Assembly: GCF_029504395.1 (NCBI RefSeq)
Contig: NZ_JAQFIF010000004.1
Coordinates: 1-64,000 of the forward strand
Direction of reading: 5' to 3'
DNA length: 64,000 nt
From: Arthrobacter sp. ES3-54
Lineage (GTDB): Bacteria > Actinomycetota > Actinomycetes > Actinomycetales > Micrococcaceae
Part shown: piece by piece, positions 44,782 through 53,613 of the stretch
Numbering within the stretch: position 1 is the stretch's first letter
Layout of the letters: every line of letters starts with the position of its first letter
The notes under the pieces: generated by a model
What the model saw: the letters and a program-made list of their open reading frames with translations, nothing else
What the model was told of the DNA's origin: nothing
Databases searched by the model: none
Made by a program: the position numbers and the translations under genes

Positions 44782-45711
44782 ATGGAACCTGTGAACACCG
44801 ATGTTTCAGCGGAATCCGACGGCCCTGCTGCCGCCGTCGACGGCGATACGGGCGCCGGTGAGGCCTCCGGCGCCGCGACGCTGGGCATGATCCAGCTGGC
44901 CGTGGAGGAGCTCTGGCCCGAGTCGTTGGCCGAGGACTGGGACGAGGTGGGCCTCGTGGCGGGCCACCCGGGCGCCGAGGTGCACCGGGTCATGTTCGCA
45001 GTCGATCCGACCATCGATGTGATCGAGGAAGCCATCGACTTCGGTGCCGAGCTGCTCATCACGCACCATCCGCTGCTGCTCAAGGGCGTGACGTCCGTCG
45101 CCGCGAACACGGCCAAGGGCAAGGCCGTGCACCGGCTCATCGAGTCCGGGACCGCGCTGATGACCGTGCACACCAACGGTGACTCCGCCGTCGGGGGCGT
45201 CTCCGACGTCCTGGCTGACGCTCTGGGCCTGCAGAACGTGGCCCCGCTGACCCCCGCGGCAAACGGGCTCCCGGAGGAAGGCATCGGCCGCGTCGGCGAC
45301 CTCGAAGAGGTCCTGACACTGGGTGATTTCGCTGCCCGCGTGTTTGGCATCCTGCCCTCGGTGGCCGGCGGCGTCCGGGTATCGGGCGACCGGGACGGGC
45401 TGATCCGGCGGGTGGCTGTCTGCGGCGGCGCCGGCGATTCCCTCTTCGGCGAGGTCCGGGCAAGCAACGCGGACGTCTACGTGACGGCGGACCTGCGGCA
45501 CCACCCGGCATCGGAAGCCCGGGAGGCGGCAGTCAACGACCGGCCCTACCTCATCGATGTGTCCCACTTCGCCAGCGAATGGCTGTGGCTGCCTGCGGCC
45601 GCCGAAGCGCTGGGCAATGTGCTCACCGACCAGGGCCACGACGTCGAGATCCGGGTCAGTAACACCAACAGCGACCCGTGGGACTTCATTCTGACTCCGG
45701 GCGGGGACTAG
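44782..45711 (+). CDS. Nif3-like dinuclear metal centre protein
   Basis: 309 residues. Metal-binding blocks are ELLITHHPLLLKGV and LMTVHTNGDSAVGG in the N-terminal half and VYVTADLRHHPASEAREA and LIDVSHFASEW in the C-terminal half. The first 35 residues are an Ala/Gly/acidic extension absent from most relatives. The usual HTNxD spacing is kept with Gly as x. Biochemical role is unsettled; GTP cyclohydrolase-like assignments exist for some members. It is followed after 62 bases by the zinc-ribbon gene, a common actinobacterial pairing. Confidence 0.88.
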   Translation: MEPVNTDVSAESDGPAAAVDGDTGAGEASGAATLGMIQLAVEELWPESLAEDWDEVGLVAGHPGAEVHRVMFAVDPTIDVIEEAIDFGAELLITHHPLLLKGVTSVAANTAKGKAVHRLIESGTALMTVHTNGDSAVGGVSDVLADALGLQNVAPLTPAANGLPEEGIGRVGDLEEVLTLGDFAARVFGILPSVAGGVRVSGDRDGLIRRVAVCGGAGDSLFGEVRASNADVYVTADLRHHPASEAREAAVNDRPYLIDVSHFASEWLWLPAAAEALGNVLTDQGHDVEIRVSNTNSDPWDFILTPGGD

Positions 45712-45773
45712 AGTCTAGGGAGCGCCGATACGGTGCCCGGCTTCGGCCGGATTGGATTTAGCGGAGGTAAATA

Positions 45774-46535
45774 GTGGCCAAGGCAGCACCGGCGGAACAG
45801 TTGAAGTTGCTCGAATTGCAGGGACTCGATGCCAAGCTCAAGTCCTTGTCCAACCGCCGACGAAGCCTTGAAAGCGACTCCCGGATCACCGACCTGGAAG
45901 CCGCCCTCAGCGTGGCCAACGGCGAACTTGGCGCCGCGAAGGTGGCCGTCCACGACGCCGAGCTCGAGCTCAAGCGCTCAGAGGCTGACGTCGAGCAGGT
46001 TGCCTCGCGGATCGAACGCGACGAGGCGCGGCTCAACAGCGGTACGGGCCTGTCCAAGGACCTCGTGGCCCTGCAGCGGGACCTCGTCTCGCTGAACAAG
46101 CGCCGCTCGGACCTCGAGGACGTTGAGCTCGAAGTCCTCGAACGGCTCGACTCGCTCCGCGCCCGCCAAGCGGCGCAGCAGCAGATCGTGGACGACATCC
46201 AGGGCTCCTTCGGCTCCATCCGTGCGGAACTGGACGAGCAGCTGGCCGAGATCGCCGCCGAGGCCACCGTGGTGCGCGGGCAGCGTGCCGAGTTTGCTGC
46301 CGGACTCGACGCAGGAATGCTCGCCGTCTACGAGAAGACCCTGGCCAAGCGCGGCGTCGGCGCTGCCCGGCTCTTCCACGGCACCTCGGAGGGCTCCGGC
46401 ATGCACCTCAGCCCCGGCGACCTGGCCGAGATCCAGGCCGCGGCCGAGGACGAGATCGTGTTCTGCCCGGACTCCGGCTGCATCCTGGTCCGCTCGGCCG
46501 AGTGGGCCGGACCGGCTCCTAGCCCGGCAGGATGA
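45774..46535 (+). CDS. Coiled-coil protein with degenerate C4 zinc ribbon
   Basis: 253 residues from GTG after GCGGAGG. Residues 10-165 are an unbroken coiled coil (LKLLELQGLDAKLKSLSNRR onward). The C-terminus has the fold of the C4-type zinc-ribbon family paired with Nif3, but the first CxxC is replaced (FHGTSEGSGMHL) and the second reads CPDSGCILVR instead of CPECGRILVR. Zinc binding is therefore doubtful. Tail-to-tail overlap of 17 bases with yaaA. Confidence 0.85.
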   Translation: MAKAAPAEQLKLLELQGLDAKLKSLSNRRRSLESDSRITDLEAALSVANGELGAAKVAVHDAELELKRSEADVEQVASRIERDEARLNSGTGLSKDLVALQRDLVSLNKRRSDLEDVELEVLERLDSLRARQAAQQQIVDDIQGSFGSIRAELDEQLAEIAAEATVVRGQRAEFAAGLDAGMLAVYEKTLAKRGVGAARLFHGTSEGSGMHLSPGDLAEIQAAAEDEIVFCPDSGCILVRSAEWAGPAPSPAG

Positions 46536-47283
46536 TGTTCAGGGTGTGCGGCTTCCGGGCCGTGCCCTCAACGAGTTCGGCAGCCCACTTCTCCGCCGCT
46601 GCCCGCTGCAGCTGCGCCGGGGTTTGGGGCGCCTTGCCCCTGCGGCTGAGCAAATGCCGGGCGAGCTCGCCGCGGGTGTGCTTGGCAAAGTGGCTGACCA
46701 CCTTGCGCACGCCGGCGGTCTCGGTGAAGACATTCACGGCCACCGTCTGTTCCGGCGGGGGAGTCCAGGCCGCGGCGTAGGTGCTGGACCGGCAGTCCAC
46801 CAGTAGCTCACCTGTGGTGGCTGCCGCCAGGGCGTCGCCCAGTTGCGGCTTCCAGAACGAGGCGAGCCGTCCGACGTCGGGCAGCGAGATCCCCATCGAC
46901 AGCCGGTAGGCGGGCACGCGGTCGGCGAAGCGGATGGCACCCCACAGGGCGGAGACCACCAGCACCGAAGCGTCGGCCTTCTTCCGCTGCGCCGGGGTCA
47001 GGGAGTCGTAGCCGAGGGCGTCGAAGAGCACCCCGGAATACACCTGGTGGGCCGGGGCGGCAGGTTCCGCGTGCAGCCGGGTGTTGCGTTCGACGTCGGC
47101 ACTCAGCGAGGCGCCGACGCCCAGCAGCGCCAGGGCGTCCTCGTGGGCACTGACGGTGCCGAGCGCCTCCAGGACCCTGGCCCGGGAGCTGTTGAGGGCG
47201 GGAAAGCTTAAAGCGCTCCAGTCGGCGGCGTCCGCACCGACAGCGGGAGTCTTGCCCTCGGAGGGCGGCAACAGAATTAGCAC
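46519..47283 (-). CDS. yaaA: YaaA-family peroxide stress protein
   Basis: 254 residues beginning MLILLPPSEGKTP, the YaaA/DUF328 signature, with VYSGVLFDALGYDSL, VVSALWGAIRFADRVPAYRL and VSHFAKHTRGELARHLL. In E. coli YaaA limits free iron and protects DNA during peroxide stress. Single gene, convergent with the coiled-coil gene. Confidence 0.9.
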   Translation of the reverse strand: MLILLPPSEGKTPAVGADAADWSALSFPALNSSRARVLEALGTVSAHEDALALLGVGASLSADVERNTRLHAEPAAPAHQVYSGVLFDALGYDSLTPAQRKKADASVLVVSALWGAIRFADRVPAYRLSMGISLPDVGRLASFWKPQLGDALAAATTGELLVDCRSSTYAAAWTPPPEQTVAVNVFTETAGVRKVVSHFAKHTRGELARHLLSRRGKAPQTPAQLQRAAAEKWAAELVEGTARKPHTLNIILPG

Positions 47284-47357
47284 CGTACGATCCTACCGGC
47301 GGCGGGTGCCGCGGGCGCCGGGGTGTGGTGCTGCAGTCCGGCTTACCGGCGACCGGT

Positions 47358-48251
47358 TCAGGCGAGGTTGTAACCCAAAAATGACAACACCTCGGGCAGG
47401 ACGGACCGCCAATAGCTGTAATCGTGGCCGCCGGGCCGGAACCCACCTTCGACCTCGCCCGGCAGTCCTGCGCGGTAGGCACGAACCGTGGCGGCAAGGT
47501 CGTCCCCGGTGCCGCAGTCGATCCGCTTGGGCACCGCCGCGAGCCGGGGCCGGAGCGCGAACACGTCATGGGCCGCGAAGTCGGCCGGGCCGTCGAAGGC
47601 GGAGTCCTGGCGTGGGTCGTAGTGGTTCCAGACCGCCGGACTCATGGCCGCGACGGCGCGGACTCCGGGCAGCCGGCCCTGCGAGGCGAGCAGGAGGGAA
47701 CCGAAGCCGCCCATGGAGATGCCGAACAGGCCGATCCTGCCAAGGTCGTAGCCCTGGCTGCCCAGGAACGGAACAAACTCCTTCACCAGCATCGACTGGG
47801 CGTCGCTGCCGTCGGCGCGTGGGTGCCACCACGTGTTTCCGCCATCCACTGCAGCGATCGCGAAGGGTGTGCCGCCGGCGTCCAAGTGCCGTTGGAGAGG
47901 CTCATGGGCCGCCAAGTCCTCGAGCAGGACGGCGTGGCTGCCGTTGAGCCCGTGGAGGAAGACAGCCACGGGCAATTCGGGCTGCGCGCCGCCGGGCGGC
48001 AGTTCGGGTGCAGCCAGCGACCAGTGGCTGGCGATCCCGGGGCGGAAAGCCGAGACGAATGACCCTGAGCTGGTCCGGACCGTCAACGGGGCCGCGGGAG
48101 CCGGCAGTGCTGTCGCCGTCGGGCCAGGTGGCACGGGCCGAGGCGTCTCGGGAGGCGCTATGCCGTCAGTGCAGGCAGTGAGGGCGGACGCGCCAACGCC
48201 GATTCCTGCCAACTCGAGCAGCCGGCGCCGTCCCAGCAGCGGCCTCTCCAT
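47358..48251 (-). CDS. Exported esterase-like alpha/beta hydrolase (lipoprotein candidate)
   Basis: 297 residues. The N-terminus GRRRLLELAGIGVGASALTA then C has twin arginines and a lipobox (LTAC), so export by Tat or Sec with lipid attachment at Cys27 is likely. The hydrolase part is esterase-D-like: VFLHGLNGSH oxyanion loop, nucleophile Ser in GLFGISMGGFGSLLLAS, His in RPGGHDYSYWRSVLPEVL. Mycolyltransferase-like and S-formylglutathione hydrolase-like enzymes share this fold; the substrate is unknown. Confidence 0.78.
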   Translation of the reverse strand: MERPLLGRRRLLELAGIGVGASALTACTDGIAPPETPRPVPPGPTATALPAPAAPLTVRTSSGSFVSAFRPGIASHWSLAAPELPPGGAQPELPVAVFLHGLNGSHAVLLEDLAAHEPLQRHLDAGGTPFAIAAVDGGNTWWHPRADGSDAQSMLVKEFVPFLGSQGYDLGRIGLFGISMGGFGSLLLASQGRLPGVRAVAAMSPAVWNHYDPRQDSAFDGPADFAAHDVFALRPRLAAVPKRIDCGTGDDLAATVRAYRAGLPGEVEGGFRPGGHDYSYWRSVLPEVLSFLGYNLA

Positions 48252-48280
48252 ACCCTGAGCCTAGGCGCGGTGGCCGGGGC

Positions 48281-49138
48281 CTACGCGGCCTTGATCGGCG
48301 GGGCCGGGGACTCGGCCGGTGGCGCTGCCGGAGCAGGCGCCGACGTCGGCGTGCCGGCTCTGGCCACCTTGTCCTCGCGTGCCAGGAAGGCCGCGAGCTC
48401 CGCGATTGTGCTCATCAGGGGCGCCGGGAAGACGACGGTTGAGTTCTTGTCCACCCCGATTTCCACGAGAGACTGAAGATTCCGCAACTGCAGGGCGACT
48501 GGGTGGGCCATCATCGTGTCGGACGCCTGGCCGAGAGCCGTGGCGGCGATCGCCTCGCCTTCAGCGGCGATGATCTTGGCCCGCTTCTCCCGTTCGGCCT
48601 CCGCTTGCCGGGCCATCGCCCGCTTCATACTTTCCGGAAGCTGGATGTCCTTGAGTTCGACGAGCGTCACTTCGACACCCCATTCCAGGGTCAGGGCGTC
48701 CAGGATTTCCCGAATGTCGCTGTTGATGCGCTCGGTCTCGGACAGCGTCTGGTCCAGGCTGTGCCGGCCCACGACCTTCCGCAGGGTGGTCTGGGCGATC
48801 TGGTTGATGGCCGCCGCCACGTCTTCGATCGCCACGACTGACTTCACGGCGTCAATCACCCGGTAATAGGCCACTGCCGAGATGTCGACGCTGACGTTGT
48901 CCTGGGTAATGATGCCCTGCGACTGGATCGGCATCGTCACGATCCGCAGGCTCACCAGCTGAAGCCGGTCCACTACCGGGATGATGAACCGTAACCCGGG
49001 CATCCGGACTGCGACCACCCGACCCAGCCGGAACAGGACGCCCAGTTCGTACTGGCGCACAATCTTGATCGACATCTTGGCGATAACAGCCACCAGGATG
49101 ATCGCGAGCAGCCAGATGATGATGGCGGTCCAGTTCAT
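48281..49138 (-). CDS. Slipin / stomatin-like SPFH-domain membrane protein
   Basis: 285 residues. One N-terminal membrane segment (AIIIWLLAIILVAVIA), then the band-7 domain (VRQYELGVLFRLGRVVAVRM, ITQDNVSVDISAVAYYRV, LRKVVGRHSLDQTLSE) and a coiled, Ala-rich tail. Slipins organise membrane microdomains. The usual partner, an NfeD protease, is not next to it. It diverges from RNase P RNA. Confidence 0.9.
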   Translation of the reverse strand: MNWTAIIIWLLAIILVAVIAKMSIKIVRQYELGVLFRLGRVVAVRMPGLRFIIPVVDRLQLVSLRIVTMPIQSQGIITQDNVSVDISAVAYYRVIDAVKSVVAIEDVAAAINQIAQTTLRKVVGRHSLDQTLSETERINSDIREILDALTLEWGVEVTLVELKDIQLPESMKRAMARQAEAEREKRAKIIAAEGEAIAATALGQASDTMMAHPVALQLRNLQSLVEIGVDKNSTVVFPAPLMSTIAELAAFLAREDKVARAGTPTSAPAPAAPPAESPAPPIKAA

Positions 49139-49243
49139 CGGGATCTCTTCCTTGACTAGTAGGAATCCTGCTCCAATTCTCCCACCGGCCGCCCCAAAAG
49201 AGCCGGTGCGGCTGCGCCGGCCGGGAGAACGTAGAATGAACAG

Positions 49244-49642
49244 CGGATGGGTTGACCAGGCGGCCGCGCGTCACGCAAGTGGCTCGAGGAACGTCCGGGC
49301 TCCGCAGAGCAGGGTGGTGGGTAACGCCCACTCGGGGTAACCCGCAGGCCAGTGCCACAGAGAACAGACCGCCTGCGTGCGGCGTGTGCTTGCACAGGGC
49401 CGCACGGCAGGTAAGGGTGAAACGGTGGTGTAAGAGACCACCAGCTTCCCGGGTGACCGGGAAGGCTAGGTAAACCCCACCCGGAGCAAGGCCAGACAGG
49501 ACACGTTTGAGGGCTGCTCGCCCGAGTGTTCGGGTAGGCCGCTGGAGGGCGTCGGCAACGGCGTCCGTAGATGGATGGCCGCTACTCCCGCGCCGGCAAC
49601 AGCGCGGGAACACAGAACCCGGCGTATCGGTCAACCCATCCA
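49244..49642 (+). ncRNA. rnpB: RNase P RNA
   Basis: Type A RNase P RNA. The diagnostic stretches GAGGAACGTCCGGGCTCC (about 49,286) and ACAGAACCCGGCGTATCGG (about 49,612) form the P4 core, and GGATGGGTTGACC (49245-49257) pairs with GGTCAACCCATCC (49629-49641) as helix P1. A TAGAAT box at 49232-49237 is the likely -10. A small ACCTGC/GCAGGT hairpin at 49686-49703 may end the transcript. It processes tRNA 5' ends. Confidence 0.95.
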
Positions 49643-49790
49643 CCCACAATCCAAGTAGTCCTGTCCTCCCTACCGCGTGCCTCCTACCTGCGCCGTTGCA
49701 GGTAAATCCAGATGCTTGACATCATCCCCGCGAAACTAGAGACTTCACTCAACGCTTTGGGGCGGCGGTTTCGGCGATGGTTGAGGAGTC

Positions 49791-51404
49791 ATGGTGCCGG
49801 ACGATGCAGAGTACGACTATGTGATCGCCGGGGGCGGCACGGGCGGCAGCGTCCTGGCCGGGAGATTAAGTGAAGACCCAGCAGTCCGTGTGCTGCTGCT
49901 CGAGGCAGGCCGATCCGACCGCCATCCGTTCATCCATATGCCCGCGGGCTTCCCAAGACTAAAGGGAGGCCCGTACCAATGGCAGTACCGGAGCGTCCCG
50001 CAAGAGCACAGTAAAGGCCGTCGCATCCCGCTCGCCCAAGGCCGCGGGCTCGGTGGCGGGGGCTCCATCAACTCCCAGGTCTTCACCCGCGGCGTGGCCC
50101 AGGACTACGACAGCTGGGCTAAAGAGTGCGGATGCGACGGCTGGTCCGCCGACGAGGTGCTCGAGTATTTCGTGCGCTCGGAGTCCAACTGCAGACTCTC
50201 GGGACCCCACCACGGAACCCTGGGGCCGCTCGGAGTCTCGGACCCCAAGCGTCCGCACAAGCTCTCGGCGGCCTTCGTGCGGGCCGGGCAGGAGTTCGGG
50301 CTGCCATACAACAGCGACTTCAATGGCGCCGAACAGCACGGCGTCGGCTTCTACCAGACCACCACCAAGAACGGACGCCGCTGCAGCGCGGCCGTGGCCT
50401 ACCTCAAACCCGCGCGCAAGCGCCGCAATCTCACGGTCCGCGTCAACGTGACCGTTTCCAAGGTGATCATCAAGAATGGCCGGGCCGTCGGCATCCAGAC
50501 GATTGAACGCGGAGTCGCGCGAACCTACAGTGCCAGGCGTGAGGTGCTCATCGCCAGCGGCGCGTTTGGATCGCCCAAGCTGCTGCAGCTTTCGGGCGTC
50601 GGCGACCCCGCGGACCTTGCCGCCGCCGGCATCGACACCGTCCACGCCCTGCCCGGCGTCGGTAAGAACCTGCAGGACCACTGCGACCTCGACATCATCT
50701 ACGAACTCACGTATGGCCACAGCCTGGACCGTTTTAACCGCGTCCGCCCGGCAACGGCCCTTGCCGGGCTCGAATACCTCGCTTTCCGCACGGGACCGTT
50801 CGCTTCGAACCTGGTCGAGGCCGGTGGCTTCAGCTACGCAAACGCGGACGAGTCGACGCCGGACCTGCAGTTCCACTTCCTGCCCGCAGCCCGGGCGGAG
50901 GCGGCCATGACGTCCCTGCGGCCGGGATTCGGGGCGACGTTGAACTCGTACTTCCTGCGGCCGCGGAGCAGGGGAACCCTTCGGCTGGCGTCCTCGGACC
51001 CGACCAAGCCGCCCCTCATCGATCCGAACTACCTCGCCGACGACTACGACCTCGAGATGACCATCGTCGGCGTACAGCAGAGCCGACAGATCATGGAGCA
51101 GTCCTCGATGGCAGCGTTTATCAAGGCGGAGCACATCGGCGACGGCTCACGGGTGAAAACCCGTGACGAGTACGTGAATTTCGTGCGCTCCTACGGACGG
51201 ACCTCCTACCATCCGGTCGGCACCTGTGCCATGGGAATCTCTGATGATTCGGTCGTCTCGCCGCGGCTGAAGGTCTACGGGCTTGAGGGACTGCGGGTGG
51301 TCGACTCCTCGATCATGCCCCGCCTGATCAGTGCCAACACCCAGGCGCCCACCATCATGATCGCGGAAAAGGCTGTTGACATGATCCTCGAGGACGCACG
51401 CTAG
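49791..51404 (+). CDS. GMC-family oxidoreductase (choline dehydrogenase-like)
   Basis: 537 residues. FAD-binding YVIAGGGTGGSVLAGRLSED at 10-30 and LLLEAGRSD; GMC signature GRGLGGGGSINSQVF; second signature VLIASGAFGSPKLLQLSGVG; active-site His in SYHPVGTCAMG and the closing NTQAPTIMIAEKA. It oxidises alcohols to aldehydes or acids. Betaine-aldehyde dehydrogenase is not adjacent, so choline is not established. No membrane segment. Confidence 0.87.
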   Translation: MVPDDAEYDYVIAGGGTGGSVLAGRLSEDPAVRVLLLEAGRSDRHPFIHMPAGFPRLKGGPYQWQYRSVPQEHSKGRRIPLAQGRGLGGGGSINSQVFTRGVAQDYDSWAKECGCDGWSADEVLEYFVRSESNCRLSGPHHGTLGPLGVSDPKRPHKLSAAFVRAGQEFGLPYNSDFNGAEQHGVGFYQTTTKNGRRCSAAVAYLKPARKRRNLTVRVNVTVSKVIIKNGRAVGIQTIERGVARTYSARREVLIASGAFGSPKLLQLSGVGDPADLAAAGIDTVHALPGVGKNLQDHCDLDIIYELTYGHSLDRFNRVRPATALAGLEYLAFRTGPFASNLVEAGGFSYANADESTPDLQFHFLPAARAEAAMTSLRPGFGATLNSYFLRPRSRGTLRLASSDPTKPPLIDPNYLADDYDLEMTIVGVQQSRQIMEQSSMAAFIKAEHIGDGSRVKTRDEYVNFVRSYGRTSYHPVGTCAMGISDDSVVSPRLKVYGLEGLRVVDSSIMPRLISANTQAPTIMIAEKAVDMILEDAR

Positions 51405-51524
51405 GCGACGTCCCGGCATCATTTGCTTCCCCGGTTTCCGCGGTTCCTCCGGGGCCCGGGGGCGTGTGTGAGTCATTTCACGCGCAGCAGGGCACCTGAC
51501 CCTGCCGGGTCGCCCGTAGAATTG

Positions 51525-51593
51525 ATGGTGAACGTAGAAGTTCTGCCGCCGGGTCTGCGTTCGCAGCCGGCGGATTTTCTTTGCGCTCGATGA
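51525..51593 (+). CDS. Possible leader peptide upstream of gap
   Basis: ATG at 51525, with a GTG at 51528 in the same frame, opens a 22-codon frame (MVNVEVLPPGLRSQPADFLC, AR, stop). It starts two to five bases after the TAGAAT box, so it could be translated leaderlessly. A GC-rich hairpin with a T-run lies within it. Coding status is unproven; coupling of its translation to termination is a possibility. Confidence 0.3.
   Translation: MVNVEVLPPGLRSQPADFLCAR
51546..51582 (+). terminator. Intrinsic terminator or attenuator before gap
   Basis: CCGCCGG (51546-51552) and CTGCG (51555-51559) pair with CGCAG (51562-51566) and CCGGCGG (51567-51573), followed by ATTTTCTTT. It may end the GMC gene transcript or attenuate gap. 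Confidence 0.65.
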
Positions 51594-51701
51594 GGCGCCC
51601 GGGGTGGACCGAATCCCTGCCGGTGCCCGGTACCGGACACCCTCCGGCGGCCGACTTCCCCCTACGAGGACGTAGGGGGTGGATTCTAGGAAGGTAGTTC
51701 T

Positions 51702-53192
51702 GTGAGCCAGACGTCAGATTCTTGTCTTGATACGTGGATGGGCCGTGAGGCGCTCGCCGAGGCCATGATCCCGGTGATCGGCCGGCTGTACCGCGAGAAC
51801 AACGTGGTGACCTCCATCCACGGACGCAGCCTGATCAACAAGTCCACCATGAATATCCTCAAGGCCCACCGCTTCGCCCGCCGGATGAGCAAGGAAGAAC
51901 TGCGCCTCGAGGAGACGGCGCCGCTGCTGGAGGCCCTGACCAAGCTGGACCTCGGCGCAGCGGCGATCGATATTGCCCGCCTCACCGAGAAGTACCGCGC
52001 CGAGGGCGACGGCGCCAGCCTCGATGCGTTCCTCCGCGAGGAACTCGCCGAGGTTGTCGGCAAGCGCGGCGGCGACGACCGCACCAGCACCGACGTCGTC
52101 CTCTACGGCTTCGGCCGGATTGGCCGGCTCCTGGCTCGGCTCCTGATCGAAAAGGCAGGCGGCGGCCACGGCCTGCGCCTGCGCGCCATCGTGGTCCGCC
52201 GCGGGTCCGACAACGACCTCAGCAAGCGCGCGAGCCTGCTGCGCCGCGACTCCGTCCACGGCTCCTTCGAAGGCACCATCAAGGTGGACCTCGAAAACGA
52301 CACCATCACAGCCAACGGCGTCCAGATCCAGGTCATCTACTCGGACAACCCTTCCACGGTGGACTACACCTCCTACGGCATCCACGACGCACTCGTTGTG
52401 GACAACACGGGCCGCTGGCGCGACGCCGAGGGCCTGTCCCAGCACTTGAAGAGCAAGGGTGTTGCCCGCGTTCTCCTCACCGCCCCGGGCAAGGGTGAGC
52501 TGAAGAACATCGTGCACGGCATCAACCACGGCACCATCGCCGACTCGGACACGATCGTCTCGGCGGCCTCCTGCACCACCAACGCCATCACCCCCGTGCT
52601 CAAGGCGATCAACGACCGCTACGGCGTGGTGCACGGGCACGTGGAGACAGTCCACTCCTTCACCAATGACCAGAACCTGATCGACAACTTCCACAAGGGC
52701 GACCGCCGTGGACGCTCTGCCGCGCTGAACATGGTGATCACCGAGACTGGTGCCGCCAAGGCCGTCGCCAAGGCATTGCCGGAACTGCTCGGCAAGCTGA
52801 CGGGCAGCTCCATCCGCGTCCCCACCCCCGACGTGTCGCTGGCCATCCTTAACCTGAACCTGGAGAACGGCACCACCAAGGACGAGGTCAACGACTACCT
52901 GCGGGAAATGTCGCTGCACTCCGAGCTGCGCAAGCAGATCGACTACATCGATTCGCCCGAGGTTGTCTCCACGGACTTCGTCGGCTCGCGCCGGGCAGGG
53001 ATCGTCGACGGCCTGGCCACGATCTCCAACGACAAGAACCTCGTGCTGTACGTCTGGTACGACAACGAGTTCGGCTACAGCTGCCAGGTGGTCCGCGTCA
53101 TGGAGGAAATGGCCGGGGTCAACCCGCCGTCCTTCCCCGCCAAGGACGCCGCCTCCATCCTCGAGGCCGCCGGGCTGCCCGTAGAGGTCTAG
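51702..53192 (+). CDS. gap: Glyceraldehyde-3-phosphate dehydrogenase, long form
   Basis: 496 residues from GTG. The first 125 residues are a helical extension (ALAEAMIPVIGRLYRENNVV onward) not found in classical GAPDH. The GAPDH proper begins VVLYGFGRIGRLLARLLIEK, has catalytic Cys in SAASCTTNAITPVLKAI, and ends YVWYDNEFGYSCQVV. Such long forms occur as a second GAPDH in actinobacteria and may favour gluconeogenesis; that is inference. A structured leader with a possible attenuator precedes it. Confidence 0.9.
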   Translation: MSQTSDSCLDTWMGREALAEAMIPVIGRLYRENNVVTSIHGRSLINKSTMNILKAHRFARRMSKEELRLEETAPLLEALTKLDLGAAAIDIARLTEKYRAEGDGASLDAFLREELAEVVGKRGGDDRTSTDVVLYGFGRIGRLLARLLIEKAGGGHGLRLRAIVVRRGSDNDLSKRASLLRRDSVHGSFEGTIKVDLENDTITANGVQIQVIYSDNPSTVDYTSYGIHDALVVDNTGRWRDAEGLSQHLKSKGVARVLLTAPGKGELKNIVHGINHGTIADSDTIVSAASCTTNAITPVLKAINDRYGVVHGHVETVHSFTNDQNLIDNFHKGDRRGRSAALNMVITETGAAKAVAKALPELLGKLTGSSIRVPTPDVSLAILNLNLENGTTKDEVNDYLREMSLHSELRKQIDYIDSPEVVSTDFVGSRRAGIVDGLATISNDKNLVLYVWYDNEFGYSCQVVRVMEEMAGVNPPSFPAKDAASILEAAGLPVEV

Positions 53193-53294
53193 TCCGCGGG
53201 CGCAATGTCCCTGACCGGGACATGTTTCTCTTTTCCCGGCTGATTCCCGGCCGATGCACTGGAATCGGCCGGGAATGGGAACCACAATGTAGCC

Positions 53295-53504
53295 ATGGAA
53301 CAGAACCCGGCAATTGAACACGAGACCACCCTGGAACACGCGCTGGACGTTGCACGCAGCAACGCGAAGGAAGCGAAGCGGCTGCTGGACGACGCGATCG
53401 TTAAACGCGACGCCGGCGAAGTCAACAACGACCGGGTGACCCAGCTCCAGAACCTGCTGGAACTGGCCAACGAAGACCTGAAACGGGTCACGCGGGAACA
53501 ATAG
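53295..53504 (+). CDS. Small acidic helical protein, unknown
   Basis: 69 residues, no cysteines, predicted as two amphipathic helices (LEHALDVARSNAKEAKRLLD, VTQLQNLLELANEDLKRV). A GTAGCC box directly before the ATG hints at a leaderless transcript. No family recognised. Follows gap by about 100 bases. Confidence 0.55.
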   Translation: MEQNPAIEHETTLEHALDVARSNAKEAKRLLDDAIVKRDAGEVNNDRVTQLQNLLELANEDLKRVTREQ

Positions 53505-53613
53505 CCCCCGGCCTTCCGCCACCGGTCCCCAACACTGTGGACAACCTCCACGGTGTCGGAGCGCCCGCGTAGGCTCAGGGCGTGCAGCCAGAACGCCGCC
53601 AGCGGCCGCCCTC

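Larger units (their letters stand above)
51405..51701. other. Structured leader region of gap
   Basis: About 300 bases. Contains a TAGAAT box (51517-51522), a 22-codon frame, a terminator-like hairpin, a GGTACC-centred dyad and CCCCCTACG/CGTAGGGGG just before the gap ribosome site. The mRNA leader would be about 175 bases. Confidence 0.5.

Noticed and set aside
49156..49719. Short open frames over the RNase P RNA
   Set aside because: The RNA signatures and P1 pairing explain the sequence.
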